From: Saprolegnia diclina VS20
Lineage: Eukaryota; Oomycota; Saprolegniomycetes; Saprolegniales; Saprolegniaceae
Direction of reading: 5' to 3'
Assembly (NCBI RefSeq): GCF_000281045.1
Contig: NW_008246149.1
Coordinates: forward strand, 2,019 to 41,727
DNA length: 39,709 bases
Shown: positions 1-10,400 of the stretch, piece by piece
How the letters are laid out: every line of letters begins with the position of its first letter
Numbering within the stretch: the stretch's first letter is position 1
Program-made: the position numbers and the translations under genes
Notes under the pieces: generated by a model
The model's database searches: none
The model's input: only the letters and a program-made list of their open reading frames with translations
Told to the model about the DNA's origin: nothing

Positions 1-1296
1 CTTTGGCCAACTCACCAATACTTCGTCGACGCGGTGCTGCACCAGCGCGAGCTGTTTGCCGTCGTCACTGGCTACCAGGATGGCGTCTGCCAAGGCGCCG
101 CGACTCGATTCCGCGACTTCCACCACCTTGTCGACTTTGAAGCGACGCAGGGCCAGTACGAGGGCGTCTACTTGCTCGACCCAGGGCTCTTCCGCACCTC
201 GTACCGTGAATGGAACAACCCAGATGCGCCGCCCGATGCTCTCACCACGGAAGAGCTCTACCTCAATTTGCACAACACGCGGGACCCTCGCTTCCCGCTG
301 CACTTGGCGATACTCGAAGGCGATCTGGCGGCGACCACAAGCATCTTGCGCTGCCGCCCCGACCTCGCGTACCAAGAGGCTATCGAAGCTGCGATTCACC
401 ACGACCATCTCGACATCGCCACGTACCTCTTGGAGCAGCGGGCGACGCGTGTGCCAGAGCTCAACCGCAACTTTGAAGACGAGTTCCGCGGTCGGCCGTC
501 GCGGCTTCTCGACGACTGGCTGCCTTCTTGCCACTCGACGCTCTACAAGAACGACGTGTCCATTTTGGCGCTACTCTGGGCGCACCGGCAACGCGATTGG
601 GACAGCAACGACGTCGCACGTGCAGCGCTCGGGTTCAACGCGTTTGACGTACTTGGGTTTTTGATTGAGCACCTGCCGACGTCGGCGCTTCATGGCCTCT
701 TTGACGCGGTGGCTGGGCAAGGCCATTTGTCTTTGGTCGAGGCATTGCACGCTCGCGGACTCGACTGCACAACCGAAGCCATGGACAACGCCGCTGCCAA
801 CGGCCACCTCGATGTCGTCATCTTCTTACACGAGAAGCGAGCTGAAGGCTGCACGACCGAAGCCATGGACAACGCCGCTGCCAACGGCCACCTCGACGTC
901 GTCATCTTCTTACACGAGAAGAGAAGTGAAGGCTGCACGATGGCAGCGCTCAGTGGAGCGGCAGCCGAAGGACACTTGGGCATTGTCCGATTTCTCGTGG
1001 CGCACTGTGACGAGGGCGCGTCGCCTGACGCACTGGACACCGCGGCCGCCAACGGCCATCTAAACGTTGTCATCCATCTGGACGAGCTCGGGCGTCTTGC
1101 GTGCTCGCCCGCCGCTGTCAACGAAGCCGCAAAGAACGGGCATCTCGATGTCGTGGACTATCTCTTGACGCTTCGACGCGAAGGCGGAAGCCGAGACAGT
1201 GTCGTGCAAGGAGCCCTTGATCACAGTCACATTGAGATCGTCCAGCGTCTTGTCGAGGCGGGCTACCCCTTCCGACCACCAGTGGCGGCATCATGA
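1..1296 (+). CDS. Ankyrin-repeat protein, 5' end outside the window
   Basis: The reading frame is open from base 1 to the TGA at 1294-1296. It has no ATG before residue ~250, and the GTG at 34 is not a credible eukaryotic start, so the gene begins upstream of the window. The visible ~431 residues have a non-repeat N-terminal part followed by ankyrin-type helices carrying the signature NGHLDVV or close variants (DHLDIATYLL, GHLSLVEALH, GHLGIVRFL, GHLNVVI, NGHLDVVDYLL, SHIEIVQRLV). The repeat period is about 28 residues, shorter than the canonical 33. Two adjacent repeats are almost identical at DNA level (766-849 and 850-933). Ankyrin arrays mediate protein-protein contacts, and no catalytic domain is visible, so the function is unknown. 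Large ankyrin families are common in oomycetes. No intron is needed. The stop overlaps the ATG of the next reading frame by four bases (ATGA). Confidence 0.85.
   Translation, partial: LWPTHQYFVDAVLHQRELFAVVTGYQDGVCQGAATRFRDFHHLVDFEATQGQYEGVYLLDPGLFRTSYREWNNPDAPPDALTTEELYLNLHNTRDPRFPLHLAILEGDLAATTSILRCRPDLAYQEAIEAAIHHDHLDIATYLLEQRATRVPELNRNFEDEFRGRPSRLLDDWLPSCHSTLYKNDVSILALLWAHRQRDWDSNDVARAALGFNAFDVLGFLIEHLPTSALHGLFDAVAGQGHLSLVEALHARGLDCTTEAMDNAAANGHLDVVIFLHEKRAEGCTTEAMDNAAANGHLDVVIFLHEKRSEGCTMAALSGAAAEGHLGIVRFLVAHCDEGASPDALDTAAANGHLNVVIHLDELGRLACSPAAVNEAAKNGHLDVVDYLLTLRREGGSRDSVVQGALDHSHIEIVQRLVEAGYPFRPPVAAS
766..933 (+). repeat. Tandem 84-bp duplication inside the ankyrin gene
   Basis: Two 84-bp units (766-849 and 850-933) encode the same 28-residue ankyrin-like unit, beginning CTTEAMDNAAANGHLDVV. 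They differ only at a silent ACA/ACG, a silent GAT/GAC and a short patch near the unit end (Arg-Ala versus Arg-Ser context). The array keeps its frame. A third, more diverged unit follows at 934. The high identity points to recent duplication or gene conversion. Confidence 0.9.
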
Positions 1297-2206
1297 ATGC
1301 GATCCGCAAGCCAAATGCCCTGGCCCTCCTGCTGCTCTACGTCGCCCAAGGTGTCGCGCTGCCATCGTCGTGGGCAAACGATGTGCGGGACCATGGCAGC
1401 GCCGACGTCGTTGCGTTCTGCTTCCAACACACGCCAGAGACAAACAACGCTGTGGCCCCAGATACCCGGTTCCAGTACTATGGCCTGGATGAAATCCGGA
1501 CAGCGCTCTCCAACGAAGATTTTGAGTTGGTCTTGGAGCTCTGGACGCGTCAGCCAGAGCTGCGCCACGACTACTTGCTCGAGGTTGTCGTAAGCAACAA
1601 CCAGTCGCCCAAAGCCCTTACGCTCCTCCTCGAAGCTGGCGTCGGGCAACCACAGAATGTCGCTGTCGAGAACACCCACCGTCGCAGCTTTGAGATGCTG
1701 AAGATTCTTCTGCCGTTCTGTCTGCCCCCGAACGACCCGATGGGCAACCTCGTCTTCCTCGTCGAGTGGGTGCATAAGCGGTCCAGCTCCTATACCAAGT
1801 CATTCCTGCTGCTACTGAAGGCTGAGATGATCGCTCAAGCGACGGCGGCCAACTGCCGCTACATTCACGCCGGCACCGAGATCGAGGCGCTCACGGAAGC
1901 GCTTCTGGAGCGCGGCGCGACCACGTCGTACCTTCAACCAGAGGTTCGGGGCATGCAGCAACAGGTGCTCTTCAAGTCGGGCATTGCGGACTGGGGCCTC
2001 GCGACGCTCTTGGTGCACGTCCTCTCGGTCGACGCAGATACGCTCATGGAGGTGCTCCTTGCGTAGCTCGAAATGGTGACCAATGAGGATCTCAAAGCGC
2101 ATCTGCAGCACCTACTTGCGGAAGCGGTGACGCCAATGCCCTCGCCGCTGCCAAGGCCGCCTTTGCAGCTGACACGTCCGCGTGGTTGGCTGCATTCAAC
2201 AGCTAA
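1293..2206 (+). pseudogene. Probable broken paralogue or fragment next to the ankyrin gene
   Basis: An ATG at 1293 overlaps the upstream stop and opens a 257-residue frame to a TAG at 2064-2066. The N-terminus is hydrophobic (ALALLLLYVAQGVA), and the rest is helical with a weakly ankyrin-like flavour (FELVLELWTRQPEL, ALTLLLEAGVG). Coding-like sequence continues in frame past the TAG (LEMVTNEDLKAHLQHLL). From about 2126 it switches to another frame (DANALAAAKAAFAADTSAWL) and ends at a TAA at 2204-2206. I read this as one gene with a nonsense change (CAG to TAG is the simplest) plus a frameshift. Alternatives are an intron ending at GCGTAG 2066, with possible donors at 2013 or 2028, or sequencing error. 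Function unknown. Confidence 0.5.
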
Positions 2207-2696
2207 TCGTGCACACTTAGTACCCGTGCTTTCCTTTAGGCTATGCATACAAACATTATTAGGAGTGTATGTTTATATAACACGCAGATGGTCTACACCG
2301 ACGACTCCAATGCAAAATACCCTATTATTCTTTGCTGGTACTATTGTTGCTGCTGTTCGTCCGGAAAACTAGGGTTAGGTTCATAACTAGGGTTCGGGTT
2401 TTAGCAAGTAAATTCAATCGTGTTTTCGTACTAAGTTATTGATCGCTGTGAACTGCGACCGAAGGGACATGTGTTGTGGACTCTGCCACCCGACAAAGTC
2501 GAGCACATGCACCTCGAGGTCCGTCGCACTGGTCGCATCTGCCCATGACGCGTCGTCGTCATCGGCATCATCCCCATTCTCATCGTCGTCATCTTCTACT
2601 TGGGTTCGAGTACAGTGGGGGGATTGGCTACGGTCACAGACAATGTGTCCACTTTGAAAACGACATACTTTGTCAGACACAACGTACGCGACAGCT
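2207..2696. other. Intergenic, mostly without a supported gene
   Basis: The first part is AT-richer than its neighbours and contains telomere-like motifs (2370-2404). From 2549 to 2743 the plus strand has a 64-codon open stretch directly after a TGA, with no ATG. It encodes a strongly hydrophobic segment (VVVIGIIPILIVVIFYLG) that would span a membrane, then a polar tail ending at a TAA at 2741-2743. It overlaps the 3' end of the Myb gene on the other strand. It may be a relic of a membrane-protein gene or chance, and I do not call it a gene. Confidence 0.4.
2370..2404 (+). repeat. Interstitial telomere-like motifs
   Basis: Two imperfect clusters of TAGGGTT (TAGGGTTAGG near 2370 and TAGGGTTCGGG near 2389) lie within 35 bp and end in TTTTAG. 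Plant-type TTTAGGG repeats are the telomere unit reported for oomycetes. The match is short and degenerate, so this could be chance. Next to an ankyrin gene and a broken gene it fits a formerly subtelomeric patch. Confidence 0.35.
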
Positions 2697-3520
2697 TCAT
2701 TGCGCGGCGGCACTCGAACGATGCGTCGTGGCCGGTACCCTAACCTCCACCTCAGAAATCATTTCAATTTGTGTCAAGCCACCTGAGGGCGGCGCCGGCG
2801 GACGCTTGATGAACGTGACGTATTCCATGTGGTCGACGTCGACGCCGTACATGGCGCTCCAGTGCTCGAGCTTGCGCTTGAGTGCGGCGGGCACAGCCGT
2901 AATGGCCTGACCCGCGCCGGGCGACAAGAGCATCTCGACGCTCTTGCCGTTGATCGACGAATGCGACTCTTGGCGGCACTTGAGCTTGTTTGCAATGTCG
3001 TGGAGCTTGTTGACTTTCTGCACGAGGGGGCTGGCGGACGAGTGTCGCTTGGGAAGCGCCGGGATCGACTTGGGCTTCTCGGGCGCCTTGATAGGCGTCA
3101 TGTCGAGCGTCCGGCGCGTCGTCGAGGCCGCAAAATCCATCTTGATGGCCTGAAAGTACGACGGATCGTTGAAGAGCATCTTCCACCTGCAGATGTCGGC
3201 GATTCCATCTATCCCATTGCGCGAGAATGTACCGTTCGTGGCACTGCCGCCCGCTCTTGTGCGGAAAGTGCGAGCCGATTTCGTTCCAGTTCTTCGTGCC
3301 GAGGCCGTACACAAGCGCCAACAGCTTCTTGTCGTCCTACACAATGCTAGCTGGAAGATGCTTCTTACGGCGGTCGCGTTCGCACCTCTGGCGGCCAGTA
3401 GCTTTTGCCACTTGTCGCGGCGCTCTACATAGACCGAGTCAATGCTATCCAAGGCTCGCTTGGATCGTCGCCTACGTGTTGCTTCTCATGCTTGGCCATG
3501 GTCCTATTTGGTGTCATCAT
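2697..3520 (-). CDS. Single-repeat Myb/SANT DNA-binding protein
   Basis: Exons on the minus strand: 3520-3476, 3424-3386, 3336-3233, 3186-2697 (225 residues). The introns are 51, 49 and 46 nt, all GT..AG. Splicing is required: joining restores a complete Myb repeat with tryptophans at residues 25, 45 and 64 (YWPPEDD, KNWNEIGSHF, GRQCHERWKMLF), the classic 19-20 residue spacing of one helix-turn-helix repeat. The remaining ~155 residues are basic and proline/serine-rich, with no domain I recognise. By family it is probably a nuclear DNA- or chromatin-binding factor, with no target visible. I chose the tandem ATGs at 3520/3517 because they keep the frame with exon 2. The frame stays open upstream to about 3763, so a longer N-terminus is possible, and Met at 3499 is also possible. 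Confidence 0.75.
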
Positions 3521-5605
3521 GAGGCGCAGGCCAGAGCAATCGCGTCGTCCGACCTCGCCGTCGTTTTGCGCTCGCTGGGCCCACACACGCCGGGTGGCGG
3601 CCAGTTTTCCTTGTCGGCGCCTATCACTGCGCATGTTCGCCGTCCGGTGCTGGACCATCGCGGCCTCGTACCCCGCGCCTGCATGTCCATGGCCACGGCT
3701 TCTGCTCGCCGTCGCAACGTCCAAAATGGCACTCCGTCTTTTTATTTTACCCCGTCCATACAAACCCCAAGCTTGGATTTGCGGGCTCGGTGCTGGATAC
3801 GGGCTCGTTTATCCGAACGATGGCGCGAAATTCAAAATCAGCTGGCCCGTCCCGCCCTTGCGGCGCGACTTGGCGCGCAAGCGGGCTCCTTACACCTTGT
3901 AGAAGGCCCAGATGGCTACACGAGTCCATCACGGCCGCTTTGCGGCCTTGGCGGTAAAGGCGGCTGAGACGGAAGCGCCTCGTATCAGGATCCCAGCTGC
4001 ACTGACTTGATTGAAGTCCATGGCAAGGATGGCTGAAGCCTCCGAGGCCAAGCTTCCAGTGTCCAGACTGCGTGTATCTAAGCGCAGTGCTATCGTTGAC
4101 GACCTAGGCTTCGACGTGGCAGTCAAATGCAAGCGAGCGTCGGTCGGTCTGGGTCGAGATACCGTATAATCGGGAGGTGCGACGGTAGATCCCACCCTGT
4201 ATTTGGCGCCGTGCCACCCTGTGGAAGCTTTGTGACGACTGAAGCATCATCGTTCGACGACCATCATCGTCGCTGTTCATGAAGAGTGCGGCATCGAGCC
4301 CAAATGTCAACCAAAGCCATGTCTTTCTCCAGTGTAGCACTAAGACCCTAGTCATTTGGGTACGACGCTCGATGTCTGTCTGTCGATCAGTGTGCTACGA
4401 CTGGTATCTTGAACCACGTGAGCGACCGAACATTGCAGGCAACTGGAGGCAAGGAGACCCAATGTAAAGCTGCTGGCGTCGTGCTGCAAAGCGCCGTCCG
4501 AATTGAATCGAAACTAATTGGACGTTCAAGGAGGCCATCAACTTACGTCCCGCGGTCAATGCACCTTGGAAGCGGACCAGGAAATCATGTGGGACCGCAT
4601 TGAGCAACGCGGCTACGGTGCGCGCTTAGCCACCGTGCGCGTTGGTGTTATGGCAAACTTTGTGCATTCGCGTTGGTGGCACTGACACTGAGCGAGTTTG
4701 CTTCCCACAAGAGTCGAGCAGCACCAATACCGGAAGCCATGGCGCGGCACCGTGGCGGGAGATGTGCTCGATCGCCGCCGCCGGATCGGCGTCTTTGACC
4801 AGATCCCTTCAATGGTAGATACCGAATCGTGGAAATTGCACCGCGATTGCTCGGACAGCAATGGAAAATTGCTTTCTCAACGCACTGGAGAGAGGCAACC
4901 GAAAGCCTCGCAGCTGGGACAAGTGCGCAACTGCGGGAGTTCGAGATGCTCTAGAGAGGGTCGGACCAAAGGTAGCACAAAAGGCCGTTGCCAAGTCCAC
5001 GATGCGTCCCTGGGCGTCTTGTCAAAATGTTGTGCTGGGCGCAATCGTGGGCTCAAACATTGCGAGTGCGTAGCACTGGTCAAAAACAGAACGACCCTCA
5101 CAATACGAGCAATTGAACAGGATCGCAGACCGGTACTGCCCAAAATAGTAGCGTTTACCTGTGTTTAGTGACCACGCAAACGTCCTTCCGACCTTGCCAG
5201 AGCGAGCAAGCACAGCCCAGAAGCCCACGGATGTCGACGACAAGAGGGAGGATGACGCCGCGATGTCGCCTTCTTGGAGGGTACACAGCCTTGGGCGCCC
5301 GATCCCCTGCTTCGTTGATGTTCGGACGTATATTTCCGTTAGAAAAACGGCAATTTCAGCCCCTTCACACATTGCTTGCATGAACGCTCAGCGCAGTGCG
5401 TCGACATGGACGCGCTAAAGGGGCCATTTGAAGTTGTACGCTCTTGGTAGCCCCACAGCTTTTCCTATGCCGCGGGTGCGATCGTCCGAGCACGCGAGAT
5501 AGCAGTCGGAGTAGTGGAAATATACGCTATGTAGTGTTTCGTATGCAGAAAAACGGGAATTTGATCATCGTGGGGCCGGAAGATTTATTTTCGGATTTCC
5601 TCACA
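3521..5605. other. Long intergenic stretch without a supported gene
   Basis: About 2.1 kb separates the divergent Myb and malate synthase genes. Open frames here (for example 4698-5168 plus and 5022-5381 minus) have no recognisable domain, no consistent codon bias, and no intron pattern that joins them into something sensible. The first ~240 bp could hold an upstream exon or 5' UTR of the Myb gene, and the last few hundred the promoter of malate synthase. I see no terminal repeats or transposase motifs, though decayed mobile DNA cannot be excluded. Confidence 0.5.
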
Positions 5606-7192
5606 ATGACGCAAGCCCACATCCGCATCCTCGGCGCGCAGCCGGCCGAGTACGCCGAGATCTTGTCGCCGGACGCGCTGCGCTTCGTGGCGTACCTCCA
5701 TGAGGCCTTCGAGGGCCGGCGCCAGGCGCTGCTGCAGGCGCGCGTCCAGCGCCAGAAAGAGCTCGACGCCGGCGTCTTCCCGAGCTTCTTGCCCGAGACC
5801 AAGTACATTCGCGAGAGCGAGTGGAAGGTCGCGTCGATTCCCAAGGACCTTGAAGACCGCCGCGTCGAGATCACGGGCCCCGTGGACCGCAAGATGGTCA
5901 TCAACGGCCTCAACTCGGGCGCCAAGTGCTACATGGCGGACCTCGAGGACTCGTCGTCGCCGACGTGGGCGACGATCGTGTCGGGCCAAATCAACCTGCG
6001 CGACGCGGTCCGCCGCACGATCTCGTACGACCACCCGACGACGGGCAAGAAGTATACGCTCAACGCGACGACGGCGACGCTCCTTGTGCGCCCGCGCGGG
6101 TGGCATCTCGACGAAGCGCACGTCACGATCCACGGCCAAGTCGTCTCGGGCTCGCTCTTTGACTTTGGCTTGTACTTTTTCCACAACGTCCACGAGCTCC
6201 GCCTCCGCGGGTCGGCGCCGTACTTTTACCTCCCCAAGCTCGAGTCGCACCTCGAGGCGCGGCTCTGGAACGACGTGTTTGTGGCAGCGCAAAAGTACCT
6301 TGCGGTGCCCGTGGGCACGATCCGCGCGACGGTCCTCATCGAGACGCTCCTTGCCGGCTACGAGATGGACGAGATCCTCTTTGAGCTCAAGGAGCACTCG
6401 AGCGGCCTCAACTGCGGGCGCTGGGACTACATCTTTTCGTTCATCAAGAAGCTGCGCAACCACAAGGCGTTTGTGCTGCCGGACCGCGCCGCCGTGGGCA
6501 TGACGACGCCCTTCATGGCCTCGTACGTCCAGCTGCTCATCCACACGTGCCACCGCCGCGGCGCGCACGCGATGGGCGGCATGGCCGCGCAGATTCCGGT
6601 CAAGAACGACCCGGCGCTCAACGACAAGTTTATGGCCGCCGTCCGCGACGACAAGCTCCGCGAAGCCAAGGCGGGCCACGACGGCACGTGGGTCGCGCAC
6701 CCGGGGCTTGTCAAGATCGCGATGGACGTCTTCAACGAGGTCATGCCGACGCCGCATCAGATCGCCAAAGTGCAAGCACCGTCGTCGCCCGTGACAGCGG
6801 CCGACCTCATTGCCGTACCGACGGGCCCGATCACGACCGCAGGCCTCGAAGAAAACGTCGACGTCGCGCTCGTCTACACGGAGGCGTGGCTGCGCGGCAA
6901 CGGCTGCATCCCGCTGCACAACAAGATGGAAGACGCGGCGACGGCCGAGATCTCCCGCGCCCAAGTGTGGCAGTGGCTCCGCCATGGCATGGCCACCGAG
7001 GACAAGGCGCTTGTCACGAAAGCGCGCGTGCTCGCCATTTTGGCCACGTGCACGGCGACCCGGGGCGCCGCCGCGCCTGCCGGCCACAAGTACCAGCTCG
7101 CGCACGACGTGCTCTTGACGGCGCTCGCGGGCGACGTGTTTGACGAATTCTTGACGCTGCCGTGCTACCCCCACGTCGTCTCACTCGCGTAA
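5606..7192 (+). CDS. MLS: Malate synthase (isoform A type)
   Basis: It condenses glyoxylate with acetyl-CoA to malate, the second step of the glyoxylate bypass used for growth on fat or acetate. The protein has 528 residues, normal for malate synthase A, without introns. Family signature: [18 protein letters not shown] at 262-279. By family alignment, likely active-site residues are Arg164 (RPRGWH), Glu246 and Asp274 for magnesium, and Asp443 in NKMEDAA as the catalytic base. The start was set at the ATG at 5606 ([10 protein letters not shown]), where similarity to the family begins. An in-frame ATG at 5543 would add 21 residues, and the GTG at 5444 is not credible. The protein ends in SLA, not a recognisable peroxisomal SKL/SRL signal, and no PTS2 is evident, so location is uncertain. 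It converges on the Tra1 gene 263 bp downstream. Confidence 0.96.
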   Translation: MTQAHIRILGAQPAEYAEILSPDALRFVAYLHEAFEGRRQALLQARVQRQKELDAGVFPSFLPETKYIRESEWKVASIPKDLEDRRVEITGPVDRKMVINGLNSGAKCYMADLEDSSSPTWATIVSGQINLRDAVRRTISYDHPTTGKKYTLNATTATLLVRPRGWHLDEAHVTIHGQVVSGSLFDFGLYFFHNVHELRLRGSAPYFYLPKLESHLEARLWNDVFVAAQKYLAVPVGTIRATVLIETLLAGYEMDEILFELKEHSSGLNCGRWDYIFSFIKKLRNHKAFVLPDRAAVGMTTPFMASYVQLLIHTCHRRGAHAMGGMAAQIPVKNDPALNDKFMAAVRDDKLREAKAGHDGTWVAHPGLVKIAMDVFNEVMPTPHQIAKVQAPSSPVTAADLIAVPTGPITTAGLEENVDVALVYTEAWLRGNGCIPLHNKMEDAATAEISRAQVWQWLRHGMATEDKALVTKARVLAILATCTATRGAAAPAGHKYQLAHDVLLTALAGDVFDEFLTLPCYPHVVSLA

Positions 7193-7340
7193 ACAGCAAA
7201 GAACTGACGTCGCTTCTAACTATCCAACTGGATATATACTCTATCGCACAGGGTTGGAGTCGGTATCCAACGCCTTCAGCTACGTGGTGGCCTTGGTCGT
7301 ATGTGGCGGCACCGCTGCTGTCCGTTGTCATTCCTCAACA

Positions 7341-7439
7341 GATAGATCAACAGATAGATAGATACGTAGATAGATAGATGGATAGATGGATAGATATATC
7401 CGAAATGATGCAAAGCCATGTATTATAGATAGATAGATG
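7341..7439 (+). repeat. GATA-type tetranucleotide microsatellite
   Basis: Runs of GATA/TAGA with occasional GGATA variants fill most of 7341-7399 and resume at 7426-7439. They lie in the 263-bp gap between the converging malate synthase and Tra1 genes. This is probably simple slippage DNA that would fall in a 3' UTR. Confidence 0.9.
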
Positions 7440-7454
7440 TACACAAGCACACGA

Positions 7455-10400
7455 TTAGAGCCACGGAAACCACGTCGGGTAGATCTGCGAGAGCGCCTCC
7501 GTGTTGGTGGCTGACGCGATGAGCTCTTGGACCGCGGTGGGCGCCGACGGCGTCATTTGGCGCGCGGGTTTCGGTGCGAGCGCCGCAATGCGGTCGGTGA
7601 CGACCTTGACGTTGGCGTCGACGCGCTGCTTGACTTGGTTCTCGGCCATCATGCGGCGGTGCGTCTCGGCGTGCGTGTGCTCGAGGCGGCTCTTGGTCTT
7701 GCTCGTATGCCACGAGAGGAGGTCGTCGCGGAAGAAGAGGCTGAGCTGGTTGCTCGTGATCTTCTCGTGGCCGTCGCTGAGCAGCGCCTGCGCGACCGCC
7801 GCGATCGCAATCGTGAACGGCCCCTCGACGCCGTTGGAGGTCAGGAACGCCTGCAAGTTGCGCGTGAGGCGGAAGGGCATGACGCAGCTGGCCTCGACAA
7901 TGCCGCTCGCCGCGTAATTCGGGCGCAACTCGCAGCTGAGGACGCGGCCGGTCGCACGCGAGAAGACCGTCTTGTGCGGCGTGCGCTCGCCGACGTGCAG
8001 AATGTGCGTCAGGAACGACGTGAGCGCCAAGTGCGCCGTAAACACCGACCGAAACTGGAAGAGGTCGTCGTAGTGGGGCACGGTCCGGTGCAGATACTTG
8101 GCCAAAAGGTGCTCCGACACGTGCTGGTCGCAAATCTCGTTGTAAATCGCGAGCTTCATCTACGAGTGGAGATGTCATCGTGAGACATCCCATGCGATAT
8201 GTCATGCCACGTACGTTGGCCATGTTTTCTTCCACTTGGCTGATCTTGCGGCGGTAGAGCTCGACGGGAAAGTCCGGGTCCTTCTTCTGCAGCGCACACT
8301 CGAGCTCGTAGACCTAGCATATATGGTACATGAGAATCAGGTGGCATCACGATGGGTACGAGTACCTCGCCCAGCGACACGTGGTCGACATTGTCTTCCA
8401 TCAAGCGGACGCGCGGCGTGAGCGGGATGACCTTGGGGATGTGAAACACGAGGTGGCGCTGCTTGGTTTCCTTGTGCCGCAGCAAGAGCCGGTTCATGAG
8501 CAAGTGCATCTGCATCATGCGCTCGTCGCAGCGCGTAATGTACGTCATCGCATACTGCACCAAGAACGAGTAGTGCTTGCCGTTGTTGCCGCCGAGCGTC
8601 ACGCGCCGCTGCGTGTACCCGTTGCGCAGCAGCACGTCGGTAGTCGAGTCGAAGTACGCAAGCCGCGCGTGGAGCTCCTTGATGGGCTCGGCGTTGGTGA
8701 GGTACTGCCCCGGAATCTCGACCGCGGTTTGCCGCAGCTCGGCGAGGTGCCGGCTGCTGTGCTCGAGGAACACCTTGTCGGCGTTGCGCTTGCCGTACCG
8801 CTTGACGCGCAGCTGCAAGAGGTGTTTCCACAGCTTGAGGCGGTCCATGACGTCCGAGAGCGTGCTCGTCGCGCCGTCGACGTCCTTGGTCTCGTCGTCG
8901 TCGACGTCGGGCAGCATAAAGTTGGTTTCGAACGGGCCCTTGAACTCTGCCACGAACGCGAGGTGCTTCTCGCTCTTTTGGTGCGGCTGCAGAATGAAGA
9001 ATTTGTTGCAGACGCGGCTGAGCGTGTCGCGGAGCATCTTGGGCACGGCCTCGTGCTTGGCAAAGCTCGGCAGCTGGTAGCACTTGAGCAAGAGTGCGTG
9101 CACGGCCGTCAAGAGCTCCTCCTCGGGCTCGGGGCGGAAGCGGACAATCATCTCTTCGAGGACGCACTCCATCTCGAACGCGAGCCCGTCGTGCGACCGC
9201 CGGAGAAAGTTGAGCAGATCTTCCGTGTACTGGAGCGGACTCACGTCCGCCTTGAGCAGCTCGCCGCCCGCGACCTTTTCGAGCCACGCGTCGAGCGTCA
9301 GCACGGGCGTCGCGGGACCAAAGAAGGACGGCGTCGCCCGGCTCGCGCCGACAAGGCCCGGGATCTCGGCCACGTGTTCGTGCGCCATAGGCACAGCGAC
9401 CACATGACCCGATTTCGTGCGAAAGTACACCACGTCGCCGGTACTGGCGTTGAAGCCCGTTGCTTTCGGGGTCGTGGCGGTCGAAGCGAGCGGCGTTGGC
9501 GGCGCTGAAGCCAGCAGCTTGTCCTTGTCCATCGAGAGGAGCTCGCGGTTTTCGAGAAAGAACGCGCGCATCGTGTAGTACAGCGCTTGCGGAAACTTGG
9601 CCGAGAGCCCGCGCAAGAGATTGCGAATCTAGTCGATTTGGTTTTCAGCGCCACAGACAATAGAGAGCAAACTATTCATACCTGCGGCGCTTCGGGCCGG
9701 CAGAGCGACATGAGCAGCTGCGGGATCCACACGATCCAGATCCAGATCGGAAGCTGCTTGCCGTGGGCCTCAAACGCTTGAATGAGCACGCCTTTTTCGT
9801 TGTCCATGCTGAGCAGCCAGAGCACGCGCGCGAGGTACAAACGCGCCGAGGATGACCGGTGGTGCACGGCCTGGAGGTAGCACGCAATCGTCTGCGCGGC
9901 AAAGTCGAGGTCCTTGCGCTCCGTGAAGAGCGCGTCGCAATATTGGCCCCAGCTCAGCCAGCCCTTGCCGTAGCTGTCGCAGAGCTGCAGACTGTGCGAG
10001 AAGGCCATGTTGGCGTCGCTCTTATCGCCGAGCGCGTCGAGAAAGAGACCTTTGAGCCGGAAGAGCTCGGCTTTTTGGCGCGCGTCGAAGTAGTCCAGGT
10101 TGGTGTTGTTGAGGAGACTCAACCCGCCCTTAAACTCCTTGGTCGTCTCGTAGCAAATGCTCACTTGCTCGCGCAGCTTGGAGAACGCGTCCTGGACGTC
10201 CATGGCCGGAATCGTATAGAGCGTCGAGAGCGCATGCAAACACACGTCGGGCAGCTGCTGCTTGCGCGCCGTGTGCGCCATCTTGACGATCGACCACGGC
10301 GAGTCATGCAAACACGCGAGCAGCTGCGCGTCGCTCCAGCTGAACGTCGTCTTGATGACGGCAAACATGTGGGACCGCCACGTGAGAATGTCGTCCCAGA

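Noticed and set aside
34-36. GTG as start of the ankyrin gene
   Set aside because: The frame is open to base 1 and eukaryotic nuclear genes do not normally start with GTG. The true start is upstream of the window.
5585-7174. 529-codon minus-strand frame opposite malate synthase
   Set aside because: It is an antisense shadow: GC-ending codons of the real gene leave the opposite strand free of stops. Composition is Arg/Val/His-heavy and no family is seen.
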